The notes: a model not told the origin generated them from the letters alone. DNA of 12,150 bases from Patescibacteria group bacterium (GCA_023484365.1 JAMDBA010000074.1:1-12150), one strand, 5' to 3'. Positions 5,638 to 12,150 are shown, counted from the first letter of the stretch. Made by a program: numbers and translations.

Positions 5638-6492
5638 TTAATTTTGATTGGTATTATTTTTTATTATATTTTTTATATATCGATAATTGCGAATATGTTC
5701 AATGCCGAAATCCTTAATTGATAAAGATGCTATTCTGATAGCCTTTCTTAAGGCATCGTTAACGCTCAAGCCTTTTGCGCGTAGAACTAAAAATGCGCCA
5801 GCCAAGCAGTCTCCGGCTCCCGTTGGGTCTACTAATTTTATCTTAGGGGCCGCATAGTGATATTCACATCTGTCTTGTTTGCAGGTCGCGCCGTTTTTGT
5901 CTTTTTTGATAATCAATGTTTTATTTTTGTCGTTGCTAAGTAAATCCAATTTTTTCGCAAGATCATATTCTTCTTTATTCATAAATATTATATCCGCTAG
6001 AGAAAAGATGGTTTTTATAATCTTTGGGTAAGATGTCATATAATGCGTTATAGTATCTACGCCTATTATCGATCTGCTTTTCTTTTTTAAAAACCTAGCG
6101 AATTTAAGCTGGGTTGGCGGGTAAGAAGTGGATAGGAAAATGTTTTTTGCATTAAGATATGCTCGCGGAAATAGTTTGGGTGTGAGGCGATTAGCAACGC
6201 CGCGTTCGTAGGTAACGGTGCGACTCGCATGATCTTTTGAAAATGCGCTATAAATTTTGAAAGTCCGACCCTCTTTTATTACCTTAGTTCCTTTCATGTC
6301 AACGCCCATGGCTTTTATCTTTCTGATATCAAAATCGTTCCCAACGACAGAAACTAGACCTACTTTTTTTGAAATTAGCGCCGCAGGATAAAGCGCGAAG
6401 TAAGATGATCCCCCCGTTATTGTTTTTGTTCCTGTTGTCATGCGAATTTCTTCTATAGCTAAATTTTCTACTATAATTAAGTCGTATTTCAT
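5638..6492 (-). CDS. PfkB-family sugar/nucleoside kinase
   Basis: The protein has 284 residues, slightly short for the family (about 300). PfkB kinases phosphorylate sugars, nucleosides or related small molecules using ATP. The N-terminal glycine pair that contacts the substrate is in TGGSSYFALYPAAL (26-39), followed by VGLVSVVGNDFD (44-55). MNKEE (171-175) matches the family NxxE Mg-binding motif. VDPTGAGDCLAGAF (221-234) is PfkB signature 2, with the anion-hole GAG and catalytic base D228. The mid-domain lid near residues 76-95 is poorly conserved, so the substrate cannot be named. No Shine-Dalgarno site precedes the ATG. The gene faces the adenylate-kinase-like gene and stands alone on its strand. 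Family sure. Confidence 0.9.
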   Translation of the reverse strand: MKYDLIIVENLAIEEIRMTTGTKTITGGSSYFALYPAALISKKVGLVSVVGNDFDIRKIKAMGVDMKGTKVIKEGRTFKIYSAFSKDHASRTVTYERGVANRLTPKLFPRAYLNAKNIFLSTSYPPTQLKFARFLKKKSRSIIGVDTITHYMTSYPKIIKTIFSLADIIFMNKEEYDLAKKLDLLSNDKNKTLIIKKDKNGATCKQDRCEYHYAAPKIKLVDPTGAGDCLAGAFLVLRAKGLSVNDALRKAIRIASLSIKDFGIEHIRNYRYIKNIIKNNTNQN

Positions 6493-6641
6493 AATTTTAT
6501 TTTAATGGTTATTAAATATCAGCGTTTATTAATAGGCGTTTCATACATTCAATTCAATATCTTTCCCATTAAATAATCATTATATCATTTCGCCGTTTTT
6601 TCAAATTATTTCTCCGAATTTTATTATCGTCAAGCAAGTGT

Positions 6642-6671
6642 CTGGACTTACAAAAACAACGGCGTCATAAT
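6642..6671 (+). promoter_or_regulatory. Promoter motif copy 2 for the structured leader and four-gene operon
   Basis: TGGACT (6643-6648), 17-base spacer, CATAAT (6666-6671), with the extended elements CTGGACTTA and GCGTCATAAT exactly 11 bases apart, as in the copies at 1969 and 8929. The start site would be near 6678, giving about 190 bases of leader before the ATG at 6869. Confidence 0.65.
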
Positions 6672-6700
6672 GAAATTACAACTTAATACAAAGGCCTAAA

Positions 6701-6858
6701 CCTGCAAGTCTTAACGGATTTGCGGGCATGGTCGCAAGTCCTCAAGTGCATCAAGCTCCTAGTCAGAGCGCACTTGAGGCTGCCCGGGGAAACTCAGGCA
6801 GGTGACCGCAAGGTCATCGCTGGCTGGGAGCTTTATGTTTAATAAACTTCCGCCAGCG
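6701..6858 (+). ncRNA. Structured leader RNA or independent ncRNA of unknown family
   Basis: This stretch folds into consecutive hairpins seen directly in the sequence. Stem 6701-6710 pairs with 6717-6726 (two G-U). Stem 6741-6749 pairs with 6770-6778 (ctcaagtgc / gcacttgag, perfect), with inner stem 6755-6758 / 6766-6769. Stem 6780-6784 pairs with 6797-6801. Stem 6803-6807 pairs with 6812-6816 around a GCAA tetraloop. A long hairpin at 6818-6858 has stems 6818-6824 / 6852-6858, 6826-6830 / 6847-6851 and 6832-6836 / 6842-6846, separated by single-base bulges. It begins about 23 bases after a predicted start site and ends 10 bases before the ATG at 6869. I could not match it to RNase P, tmRNA, SRP, 6S or a named riboswitch. 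No T-run is present inside, so if regulatory it would act on translation or RNA stability. Confidence 0.55.
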
Positions 6859-6868
6859 CTAACAACGC

Positions 6869-7543
6869 ATGGCGAACAAAGAAAATCTTAAAAAATTTAA
6901 TAAATTAGGGGAATCCCTAATCCGAGACGTCTCTTTTTATAGAAATCATCAAGACGTTCTTTGCGAACCCAAAAAAGGCATATTCCCCCGAGGCTTGATT
7001 TACGAAGAAATAAAACGTAAAGGTAAGGGGAGCATTATCGTCGGGCTTAACCCGGGCTCAGCCAAGAAGAAGGAAAGAGAAGCGCTGAAGAAGAGTCCGC
7101 GTTACAAAACCTTCTTTGATTATTGGAACACGGAAATTTCCGCTATGCCGTATTATCAAAAATTAAGGATGGTGATGGATGACGTGGGGCTTACCGGCCC
7201 GATTTTGTGGACTGAATTGGCGAAATGCGAGAGTAAGAAAAACGGCAAACTTTACGCGCAGACCGTCAAAGAAGATATTAATCGCCATTTAAGGAAAGAA
7301 ATAGAAGTCGTGCCGGAAGAATGGCCGATAATCGGAGTCGGCAAAGTGGCCTATGTAATCCTGAGCTATTTGTATCCCGAAAGATTGGTTATAGGCATGC
7401 CTCATCCCACCGGTTCGTACGGCCATTTCGCCGAAATATACGACTCTCGGAAAGAGAAGCTTAGAGACGATATCCGCAAAAAACTCCGCTCCGCGATAAA
7501 AAGTAAAAAATCCACGGCTCTTTTTAAGACGGATTATTTATGA
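6869..7543 (+). CDS. Uracil-DNA-glycosylase-superfamily-like protein
   Basis: The protein has 224 residues, soluble and lysine-rich. SIIVGLNPGSAKKKE (55-69) looks like UDG motif A (a hydrophobic strand ending in GxxPG, as in GINPG of TDG/Mug or GEAPG of family 4). VIGMPHPTGSYG (164-175) looks like motif B (a strand ending in HPS or a variant). WTELAKCES (114-122) could hold a cysteine of the pocket. These enzymes flip out and excise damaged or deaminated bases, while some relatives have other roles. The classical catalytic Asp after motif A is not evident, so activity is uncertain. No Shine-Dalgarno site; the ATG sits 10 bases after the big leader hairpin. It is the first gene of a likely four-gene unit. 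Family call is from two motifs only, moderately sure. Confidence 0.6.
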   Translation: MANKENLKKFNKLGESLIRDVSFYRNHQDVLCEPKKGIFPRGLIYEEIKRKGKGSIIVGLNPGSAKKKEREALKKSPRYKTFFDYWNTEISAMPYYQKLRMVMDDVGLTGPILWTELAKCESKKNGKLYAQTVKEDINRHLRKEIEVVPEEWPIIGVGKVAYVILSYLYPERLVIGMPHPTGSYGHFAEIYDSRKEKLRDDIRKKLRSAIKSKKSTALFKTDYL

Positions 7544-7572
7544 CATTGAATTTCCACGATAAAAATTAATTC

Positions 7573-8271
7573 ATGAAAACTAATCCAAAAATGCTAAAAA
7601 TAAACGTTAAAGAAGAAATCGGAAAAGTGTTGAAAGGATTGGGCGGTCGCGATGAGGGACGGGATCCGGACAACAGATACGCCTCTTTTGATTATTGTTA
7701 CAATTATTTTCGCTCATTTAAAAATAAGCCGAAGCAGTTGGTTTCCAAAAATAATATGCAGATGAGCTGCCTGCAGTTGGGTTTCTATCTTTCTAGCTGG
7801 GGAATGATGAGAGGGTCTTCTTTTCTGCTTATGAAAAGCGTCAGACATTACGAGGGTTTAATTGGAGCGATTTCGGAGATGGATGGTTGTCTATGGGATA
7901 TAGACGTTCCAACTTACAACGATGAAAACATCAAGATGTTAATGGACTGCAAAAATAAAATTAAGGAAGTTTTGGAGAAAGAAAAGTATAAATCCAGCGA
8001 TACTTTGATTACCAAAATAATGCTGGGTATTTTCGCCAACGTTCCGGCTTACGACACTTATTTCAAAAAATTCCTGAAGCGCATCGGTGCGAGCCAGACC
8101 TTCAACGAAAAATCGCTAAAAGTCATAAAGGAATTTTATGACGGCAAGAAGAAAGATTTTAACGTAAAAATAAGAACTTATGATTTTTGGAGCGGGAAAG
8201 AAACGGGCGCATTATATACAAAAGCGAAATTGGTGGATATGTGCGGATTCGCGAACGGATATCCAAAGTAA
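7573..8271 (+). CDS. Conserved protein of unknown function (SSWGMMRGSSFLL family)
   Basis: The protein has 232 residues, mostly helical, with no signal peptide or clear membrane helix. It carries the distinctive block LGFYLSSWGMMRGSSFLL (69-86), which I recall from a widespread family of uncharacterised bacterial proteins. DNRYASFDYCYNYF (33-46) near the N-terminus and TYDFWSGKET (203-212) near the C-terminus are also likely conserved. Conserved W, R, S and Y residues hint at a binding or catalytic pocket, but no function is known to me. It starts 29 bases after the glycosylase-like gene without a Shine-Dalgarno site and is in the same direction, so it is probably co-transcribed. Confidence 0.8.
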   Translation: MKTNPKMLKINVKEEIGKVLKGLGGRDEGRDPDNRYASFDYCYNYFRSFKNKPKQLVSKNNMQMSCLQLGFYLSSWGMMRGSSFLLMKSVRHYEGLIGAISEMDGCLWDIDVPTYNDENIKMLMDCKNKIKEVLEKEKYKSSDTLITKIMLGIFANVPAYDTYFKKFLKRIGASQTFNEKSLKVIKEFYDGKKKDFNVKIRTYDFWSGKETGALYTKAKLVDMCGFANGYPK

Positions 8272-8334
8272 ACCAAGGGTATTAATGCGTCGGAAACAAA
8301 GGTCGAAAAAATAAAACAATCATAAAATAATAAA

Positions 8335-8517
8335 ATGGTATATTGTCCGTGTGGAACCTCGTACGGCGGCACTTCATCTTGCCCGCATTGTCATCGTCCA
8401 GCCCCATCTCACGACAGGTGCATATCTTGCGGAGGCATAATAACCAATTACGAAGATCAAATGAGCGGTTTGTGCAAGCGATGCAAAGATAAGATAAAGA
8501 CGAATAAGCCCAAATAA
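8335..8517 (+). CDS. Small double zinc-ribbon protein
   Basis: This 60-residue protein has two four-cysteine sets: C4, C6, C16, C19 (CPCG..CPHC) and C29, C32, C47, C50 (CISCGG..CKRC), each with the spacing of a zinc ribbon. The basic tail (KDKIKTNKPK) suits nucleic-acid or ribosome contact. Such proteins act as adaptors more often than enzymes. It lies in the presumed operon between the unknown-function gene and the membrane protein. No ribosome binding site is seen. The regular cysteine pattern makes a chance frame unlikely. Confidence 0.7.
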   Translation: MVYCPCGTSYGGTSSCPHCHRPAPSHDRCISCGGIITNYEDQMSGLCKRCKDKIKTNKPK

Positions 8518-8577
8518 TCGCCGCCTTAAGCGAATATCGTAGTTAAAAATAAAAGTCGTAAAAATATAGACCTGACA

Positions 8578-8883
8578 ATGCAATCCAATAATAATAAAAG
8601 TTTTTGGGAAACATTCGCGATAACCTTCGCGGCCTTATTCGGTCTCGGTATGGGAGTTTCCAAAATAATCAAAACAGCCACCTCCAATCCTGAAGTTGAA
8701 AAACTCAGAAACGCCGTTGATCAATTCTTTATTGAGGGCGTGGACGAAGCGGCTATTTTAACGGTGTTAATGACTGATTTTACCGATAAGATGGGAAAGG
8801 AGCCTACGGAGGAACAAAAGAACATGGTCAGAAGGTACGTGTCCGAAGAAAAAGCCAAGTTGCAAAGAGAAGGAAAAATATAA
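8578..8883 (+). CDS. Single-pass membrane protein of unknown function
   Basis: The protein has 101 residues. A short polar N-terminus is followed by one hydrophobic helix (about 9-31, FWETFAITFAALFGLGMGVSKI) and a charged, helical cytoplasmic or periplasmic domain rich in Lys and Glu (32-101). There is no signal-peptidase site. The MGKEPTEEQKNMVRRYVSEEK part resembles a small helical hairpin. It is the last gene before the terminator at 8891 and has the same style as its neighbours (no Shine-Dalgarno). I do not recognise the family. Confidence 0.65.
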   Translation: MQSNNNKSFWETFAITFAALFGLGMGVSKIIKTATSNPEVEKLRNAVDQFFIEGVDEAAILTVLMTDFTDKMGKEPTEEQKNMVRRYVSEEKAKLQREGKI

Positions 8884-8890
8884 TAAAAAT

Positions 8891-8917
8891 AGCCGGTTTA
8901 ACAGACCGGTTATTTTT
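8891..8917 (+). terminator. Rho-independent terminator of the four-gene unit
   Basis: Stem 8891-8898 with 8904-8911 (agccggtt / gaccggtt, two G-U pairs), loop taaca, followed by attttt. Confidence 0.8.
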
Positions 8918-8928
8918 ATTATATTTAA

Positions 8929-8961
8929 CTGGACTTAGTTAAAATTTAGCGTCATTATAAT
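8929..8961 (+). promoter_or_regulatory. Promoter motif copy 3 for the M16 peptidase operon
   Basis: CTGGACTTA starts at 8929; 11 bases later GCGTCAT runs into CATTATAAT (8953-8961). TGGACT to CATTAT is 17 bases. The -10 ends 4 to 7 bases before the ATG at 8966, so the message is probably leaderless. Confidence 0.65.
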
Positions 8962-8965
8962 CATT

Positions 8966-10228
8966 ATGAAAATCAACGAAACAATAAGAAGAGACGGCCT
9001 GCGGATAATCTCCTGCTACATTCCCTATAAGAGAACCATTGAGCTGGAGCTCGTCTCTCGAGCCGGCTTCGCCTATGATCCCGAAGACAAAAAGGGGCTT
9101 TTTCATTCCTTTGAACATATGGCCTTCAAGGGAACCAAGAACCGCTCAATCAAAGAATTGCAATCATTCGCCAGGAAGAATTTAATTGATTTCAGCGCTT
9201 CAACAGGCGCCCTGTCCACGACTTATAATGTTACAATCATAGACAGAAAACTGCCTCAGGCCTGCGACTACCTGATGGACATTTATTTGAACTCCGTGTT
9301 TCCCGAAAAAGAACTTGAAAAAGAAAAGAAAACCATTCTTCTTGAAATAGCTCGAAGAAAAGACAGCGACATTCAATTCGCTTTCGATAATTTGAACAAA
9401 CACTTATATAAAGAAAATCCCATGAGAGCTGAAGGCGGGGGAACGCCTGAGGGGCTTGGCAGAATAACCCGGGACGATTTGATTGAAGCCAACGCCAAAT
9501 GGCATGTTCCCGCTGCCACCGTTGTTGTCGCCATCGGAAACGTCAAGCATAAAGAATTCGTTGGCCAAATCAGCAAACATTTTCCCGCGAACGGAAGGAA
9601 AATATCTTTAGACACCTGGTCTGATGAACACACTGAGCTTCCTCAAGAAAAAGAAGTCGTCATCACCAAGCCGGACAGACAAAAAGAAACAGTGGTCGTT
9701 GGATGCAAGCTGCCCGAAAAGCTTACCGATAAAGAGGAAGAATCAATGCTAATACTCAGCAAATTGATGGCTGGCGGCGCCAGCTCCATTCTTTGGGACA
9801 ACTTGAGAGAAAAGCGCGGTCTGGTATACGTTGTCGGCGGCGGTTGCCAAAAAATTGATGGCTTAGCGAATCTCTTCATGGTTTACTTGGAAACAAACTT
9901 CAAGGACCGCGAGAAAGCGAAAAAGATATTATGGGAATCTCTCCTTAGGCCTCTTTCCCAAAAACGGGAATTCGAAGAACTCAAGGAAAAAATCTTTGAC
10001 GCTTTTGAAATCTCGGCGGCGGAGCACGCCAGAGACTACGAGTCGCTTATCTGGCAAAAAATTGCCAGGGGCCAGGAAGTTAAGCAAGTGGAAAAAGATG
10101 ATGCCAAGCGCCTCAATATCATCTCCTCGCTTACTTTGAAAGACTTGGAAAGAGTAAAGAAAAAATTCATCAAACCGGAAAGATTCGTTACCGTTATAAT
10201 CACACCGGGAGGATCGGATAAAAAATAA
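8966..10228 (+). CDS. M16-family zinc metallopeptidase (insulinase/processing-peptidase type)
   Basis: The protein has 420 residues, the usual length of a single-chain M16 bacterial peptidase with two homologous halves. The inverted zinc motif HxxEH is H47-SF-E50-H51, and the third zinc ligand falls at E127, 76 residues after H51, as the family requires. In the second half, R281, R284 and Y288 (NLREKRGLVY) match the R/Y pair that binds the substrate backbone. All catalytic residues are present, so an active peptidase is likely. There is no signal peptide, so it should be cytoplasmic, unless exported by another route. The promoter at 8929 is so close that the message is likely leaderless. The nuclease gene follows after 7 bases. 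Confidence 0.93.
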   Translation: MKINETIRRDGLRIISCYIPYKRTIELELVSRAGFAYDPEDKKGLFHSFEHMAFKGTKNRSIKELQSFARKNLIDFSASTGALSTTYNVTIIDRKLPQACDYLMDIYLNSVFPEKELEKEKKTILLEIARRKDSDIQFAFDNLNKHLYKENPMRAEGGGTPEGLGRITRDDLIEANAKWHVPAATVVVAIGNVKHKEFVGQISKHFPANGRKISLDTWSDEHTELPQEKEVVITKPDRQKETVVVGCKLPEKLTDKEEESMLILSKLMAGGASSILWDNLREKRGLVYVVGGGCQKIDGLANLFMVYLETNFKDREKAKKILWESLLRPLSQKREFEELKEKIFDAFEISAAEHARDYESLIWQKIARGQEVKQVEKDDAKRLNIISSLTLKDLERVKKKFIKPERFVTVIITPGGSDKK

Positions 10229-10235
10229 ATAAACC

Positions 10236-11660
10236 ATGCTTCTTTCCAAAACCGACTTCAAAAAATATCTAACCTGTCCTTTTTACCTTTGGCTATTCAA
10301 ATACCGCAAAGACCTTCTTCCCGAAGAGCTTATCCATCCGAGCGGTAAATTTATAGATGAAGGAAAAGAAGTCGACGAGTTATCCAAAGGGCTTTTCCCG
10401 AAAGGAGTGGAAATAGGAGAATTCAACTTGGAAGGCTGGAAAAGAACCCAAGCTTCAATCAAGAAAGGAAGCAAAATACTTATCCAGCCCACAGTCGTGG
10501 CAGGAGAGCTAACCTCCAGAGCCGACTTCCTTATATATAATGAAGACTTTGAGAGGTGGGATATCTATGAAGTCAAAAGCTCCACCGCCGTAAAAAGAGG
10601 CGGTCAAAAGACCTGGAATGAAAACCAGATAGTCGACGTCGCTTTTCAGAAAATAACCTGGGAAAAAGCCGGCATCAAGATAGGCGCCACTTATATCGTT
10701 TACGTGAACAAAGATTTCGTAAAACACGGCGAAGTGAAGGCCGAATTTTGCGGCCCGGAAAAAGGGGAGAAGGGCTTCTTCGTCAAAGAAAACGTCAGCG
10801 GCGAAGTTTCCGAAATGATGCCCTTTATAGAGCCGGAAATAGAATCCGCTCTTTCCGTCATCAGGATTCAAAAAGACGTTCACGAAGCCATGAACGCCTT
10901 GTGTCCCGATATAAACTCCTGTAATTTTATTAGCGAGCTTTCCTCGGATGTCAGGAAAATGCTAGGGGTTGAATTAATAACGGAAGAAGGAGAAGAAAAG
11001 AAAAACCTTGAAAGCGTCAGACTCGCCCTTAAATCCCTTTCTTATCCCTTATATTTCTTTGATTATGAAACCTACGATTCGGCCATCCCTTTATTTGACG
11101 GTTTCCATCCTTACCAAAAAATGCCCTTCCAATATTCTTTGCACATCAAGAAATCCTCAAGCTCCAAGGTGGAACACAAATACTTCCTCGCCGACAAACT
11201 AGAGAATCCCATGCCCGATCTGCTTGCCCAGCTGAATAAAGATATTGGTCCCAGAGGCAGCATTCTGGTCTGGTACGAGAGTTTTGAAAAAACCAGAAAC
11301 GAAGAAATGGCCAAGATGTATCCCGAGTACGCCGATTTTTTGAGAGGCGTTAACGAAAGAGTGTTTGATCTGATGAAAGTTTTTGACAAGGAATTGTATT
11401 GGCGAAAGGAATTCGGGACCAGCCGTTCCCTCAAAGTCGTGGCTCCGGTTTTAGCGCCGGATTTGCCTTACAGCGAACTCAACATCCACGAAGGCGGAAC
11501 CGCTTCGGCCAGCTGGAAAGAACTGGTTGACTCCAATCTCCCCGAACACAAAAAACAAGAGCTTAAAACCGACATGCTCAAGTATTGCCAAAGAGACACC
11601 GAGGTCATGGTCAGAATTCTGGATGTGGTGGAGAGGGAAATAAAAGACGGCAAAAATTAA
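10236..11660 (+). CDS. PD-(D/E)XK nuclease plus DUF2779 (DEDD-like) protein
   Basis: This 474-residue protein has two nuclease-like parts. Residues 1-230 resemble a Cas4/RecB-type PD-(D/E)XK fold: SKTDFKKYLTCP (4-15), catalytic D97 (RADF) and E112-V-K114 (YEVKSS). C14 together with C223 and C229 (CPDINSC) may hold an iron-sulfur cluster as in Cas4, but that is inference. Residues 265-470 match the DUF2779 domain: FFDYET (D276, E278) and YCQRDT (D454), plus FDLM (D378), give the acidic set of a DEDD 3'-5' exonuclease-like fold. Genes of this type are common in CPR genomes and are of unsettled role, probably DNA repair or defence. It follows the peptidase gene by 7 bases and ends before a terminator, so the two form one operon. 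Confidence 0.88.
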   Translation: MLLSKTDFKKYLTCPFYLWLFKYRKDLLPEELIHPSGKFIDEGKEVDELSKGLFPKGVEIGEFNLEGWKRTQASIKKGSKILIQPTVVAGELTSRADFLIYNEDFERWDIYEVKSSTAVKRGGQKTWNENQIVDVAFQKITWEKAGIKIGATYIVYVNKDFVKHGEVKAEFCGPEKGEKGFFVKENVSGEVSEMMPFIEPEIESALSVIRIQKDVHEAMNALCPDINSCNFISELSSDVRKMLGVELITEEGEEKKNLESVRLALKSLSYPLYFFDYETYDSAIPLFDGFHPYQKMPFQYSLHIKKSSSSKVEHKYFLADKLENPMPDLLAQLNKDIGPRGSILVWYESFEKTRNEEMAKMYPEYADFLRGVNERVFDLMKVFDKELYWRKEFGTSRSLKVVAPVLAPDLPYSELNIHEGGTASASWKELVDSNLPEHKKQELKTDMLKYCQRDTEVMVRILDVVEREIKDGKN

Positions 11661-11681
11661 TCTTTTTACAAATACCAGATA

Positions 11682-11712
11682 AAAATCTTTTCTTAGGAGA
11701 AGATTTTTTATT
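11682..11712 (+). terminator. Rho-independent terminator of the peptidase/nuclease operon
   Basis: Stem 11682-11691 with 11698-11707 (one G-T wobble), loop cttagg, then a T-rich tail. Confidence 0.8.
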
Positions 11713-11744
11713 TTAGAAAATTTATAAGAATTTTAATTATTTTA

Positions 11745-11800
11745 AATAAATTACCCGATAAAGAGTCTCAAATGTTATGGACGAGTACATGCACTTGACA
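11745..11800 (+). repeat. IS481-end direct repeat, copy 2 (solo 3' end of an integrase)
   Basis: This copy matches 645-700 at 50 of 56 positions. It reads NKLPDKESQMLWTSTCT and a TGA at 11796-11798. The rest of the integrase is absent: unrelated AT-rich sequence lies before it. Confidence 0.8.
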
Positions 11801-11823
11801 AATTATTTATGGCTGCTATTATA
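11795..11823 (+). promoter_or_regulatory. Hybrid promoter, -35 from the second IS481 end
   Basis: TTGACA (11795-11800) is the element terminus. TATTAT (11817-11822, spacer 16) or ATTATA (11818-11823, spacer 17) follows in sequence unrelated to the element. It points at the hairpin-rich stretch to its right. Confidence 0.65.
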
Positions 11824-11828
11824 CTAAC

Positions 11829-11906
11829 AGCTATCCCTCGAAAGAGGTTGGATGGCAATTTGGTCAGGCGCCTGACCACAACCCGCCCCGACAGGGACGG
11901 GTTTTT
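11829..11906 (+). ncRNA. Candidate 78-nt small RNA
   Basis: The stretch runs from a predicted start site to a terminator and has no coding frame of note. It contains a hairpin with a GAAA tetraloop (cctc 11836-11839 / gagg 11844-11847), a perfect 16-bp palindrome (11862-11877) and the terminator hairpin. No family recognised. It could instead be the leader of the sequence beyond. Confidence 0.45.
11880..11906 (+). terminator. Rho-independent terminator
   Basis: Stem aacccg-c-ccc with ggg-a-cgggtt, loop gaca, one internal mismatch, then five T residues (11902-11906). Confidence 0.8.
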
Positions 11907-11919
11907 CTATACCAGGAAA

Positions 11920-12053
11920 CCCCGTTCGGAGACGGCGTCGTGAAATGATTATAGCCGCCGGAGGACGGGGATGAATGGTACGATTACATACCAAAGTGAA
12001 GCTCTGGTATGCCACAAAAGGAAACCCCGGGCGCTAGCCCGGGGAGGAGGTCA
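11920..12053 (+). mobile_element. IS200/IS605-type right-end relic (tnpB 3' end, guide-RNA-scaffold-like)
   Basis: Three hairpins follow one another: an imperfect one closed by 11920-11927 / 11963-11970, then 11988-11993 / 12005-12010, then a perfect 8-bp GC stem 12025-12032 / 12037-12044, and finally AGGAGGTCA (12045-12053). The pattern of GAAACCCC, a GC hairpin with a CTA-type loop, and GGGGAGGAGGTCA is what I know from the right ends of TnpB-encoding elements, where the last TnpB codons and the omega/reRNA scaffold overlap. Frames contain several stops and no tnpB gene remains. The matching is from memory of such ends, so it is a moderate call. Confidence 0.5.
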
Positions 12054-12123
12054 TTATATTTCTCGATTTCTCCGATACTTTCACTTACTGATCCGAACTT
12101 TGGAAGCGATTAAAACCTAAATT

Positions 12124-12150
12124 ATGCGCAAGTTCAGATATGTATTTTAC
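12124..12150 (+). CDS. Start of an IS481-like integrase (partial, runs off the window)
   Basis: The nine codons from ATG 12124 read MRKFRYVFY and correspond to the start of the relic at 463 (LHKFRYI). Because the same sequence begins an element whose tail is IS481-like, the gene is probably the transposase of a further copy. Too little is present to judge whether it is intact. Confidence 0.45.

Noticed and set aside
11824..12015. 63-codon minus-strand frame across the right-end hairpins
   Set aside because: It is rich in Pro and Arg as expected from translating GC hairpins, has no ribosome binding site, and lies opposite the predicted small RNA and element end.
1..12150. CRISPR array
   Set aside because: No regularly spaced direct repeats were seen; the repeats found are isolated pairs or short motifs.

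Overview
The window looks like an accessory region of a small-genome bacterium of the Candidate Phyla Radiation (Patescibacteria, probably a Parcubacteria-like lineage). This placement is inferred from gene types and gene style: a PD-(D/E)XK plus DUF2779-type nuclease of the kind common in CPR, a divergent GreA-like factor, an M16 peptidase, compact AT-rich genes, mostly absent Shine-Dalgarno sites and IS481-like integrase relics. No rRNA or tRNA was found, so the placement is tentative.

Layout. 1-760 is a graveyard of mobile-element pieces: a serine-recombinase C-terminal remnant, a terminator, and an internally deleted IS481-type integrase. The last bases of that relic supply the -35 box of a promoter for a 74-codon gene (760-984). 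Next come a divergent Nudix gene (1034-1504), a 480-bp gap, and a GreA-like gene (2048-2524). On the minus strand, a thymidylate-kinase-like gene and a MoaA-like radical SAM gene overlap and share a strong promoter (4203-2584). Upstream lies a frameshifted GNAT acetyltransferase pseudogene (about 4545-4200). An adenylate-kinase-like gene (4754-5371) is bracketed by two very stable hairpins with TAAG loops and faces a PfkB-family kinase gene (6492-5638).

6643-8917 looks like one transcription unit: a promoter, about 190 nt of highly structured leader RNA, then a uracil-DNA-glycosylase-like gene, a conserved gene of unknown function, a tiny double zinc ribbon and a single-pass membrane protein, closed by a terminator. 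8930-11712 is a second unit: an M16 peptidase, probably on a leaderless message, and the PD-(D/E)XK/DUF2779 nuclease. The right end holds a second IS481 tail (again donating a -35 box), a possible 78-nt small RNA, a relic of an IS200/IS605-type right end that folds like a TnpB guide-RNA scaffold, and the start of another IS481-like integrase running off the window.

The most interesting points are: the radical SAM/nucleotide-kinase pair, which recalls the viperin/CMPK2 pairing but with a MoaA-like enzyme; the structured leader before the glycosylase-like operon; a promoter motif repeated three times with exact internal spacing; and two dead IS481 ends that each form a hybrid promoter.
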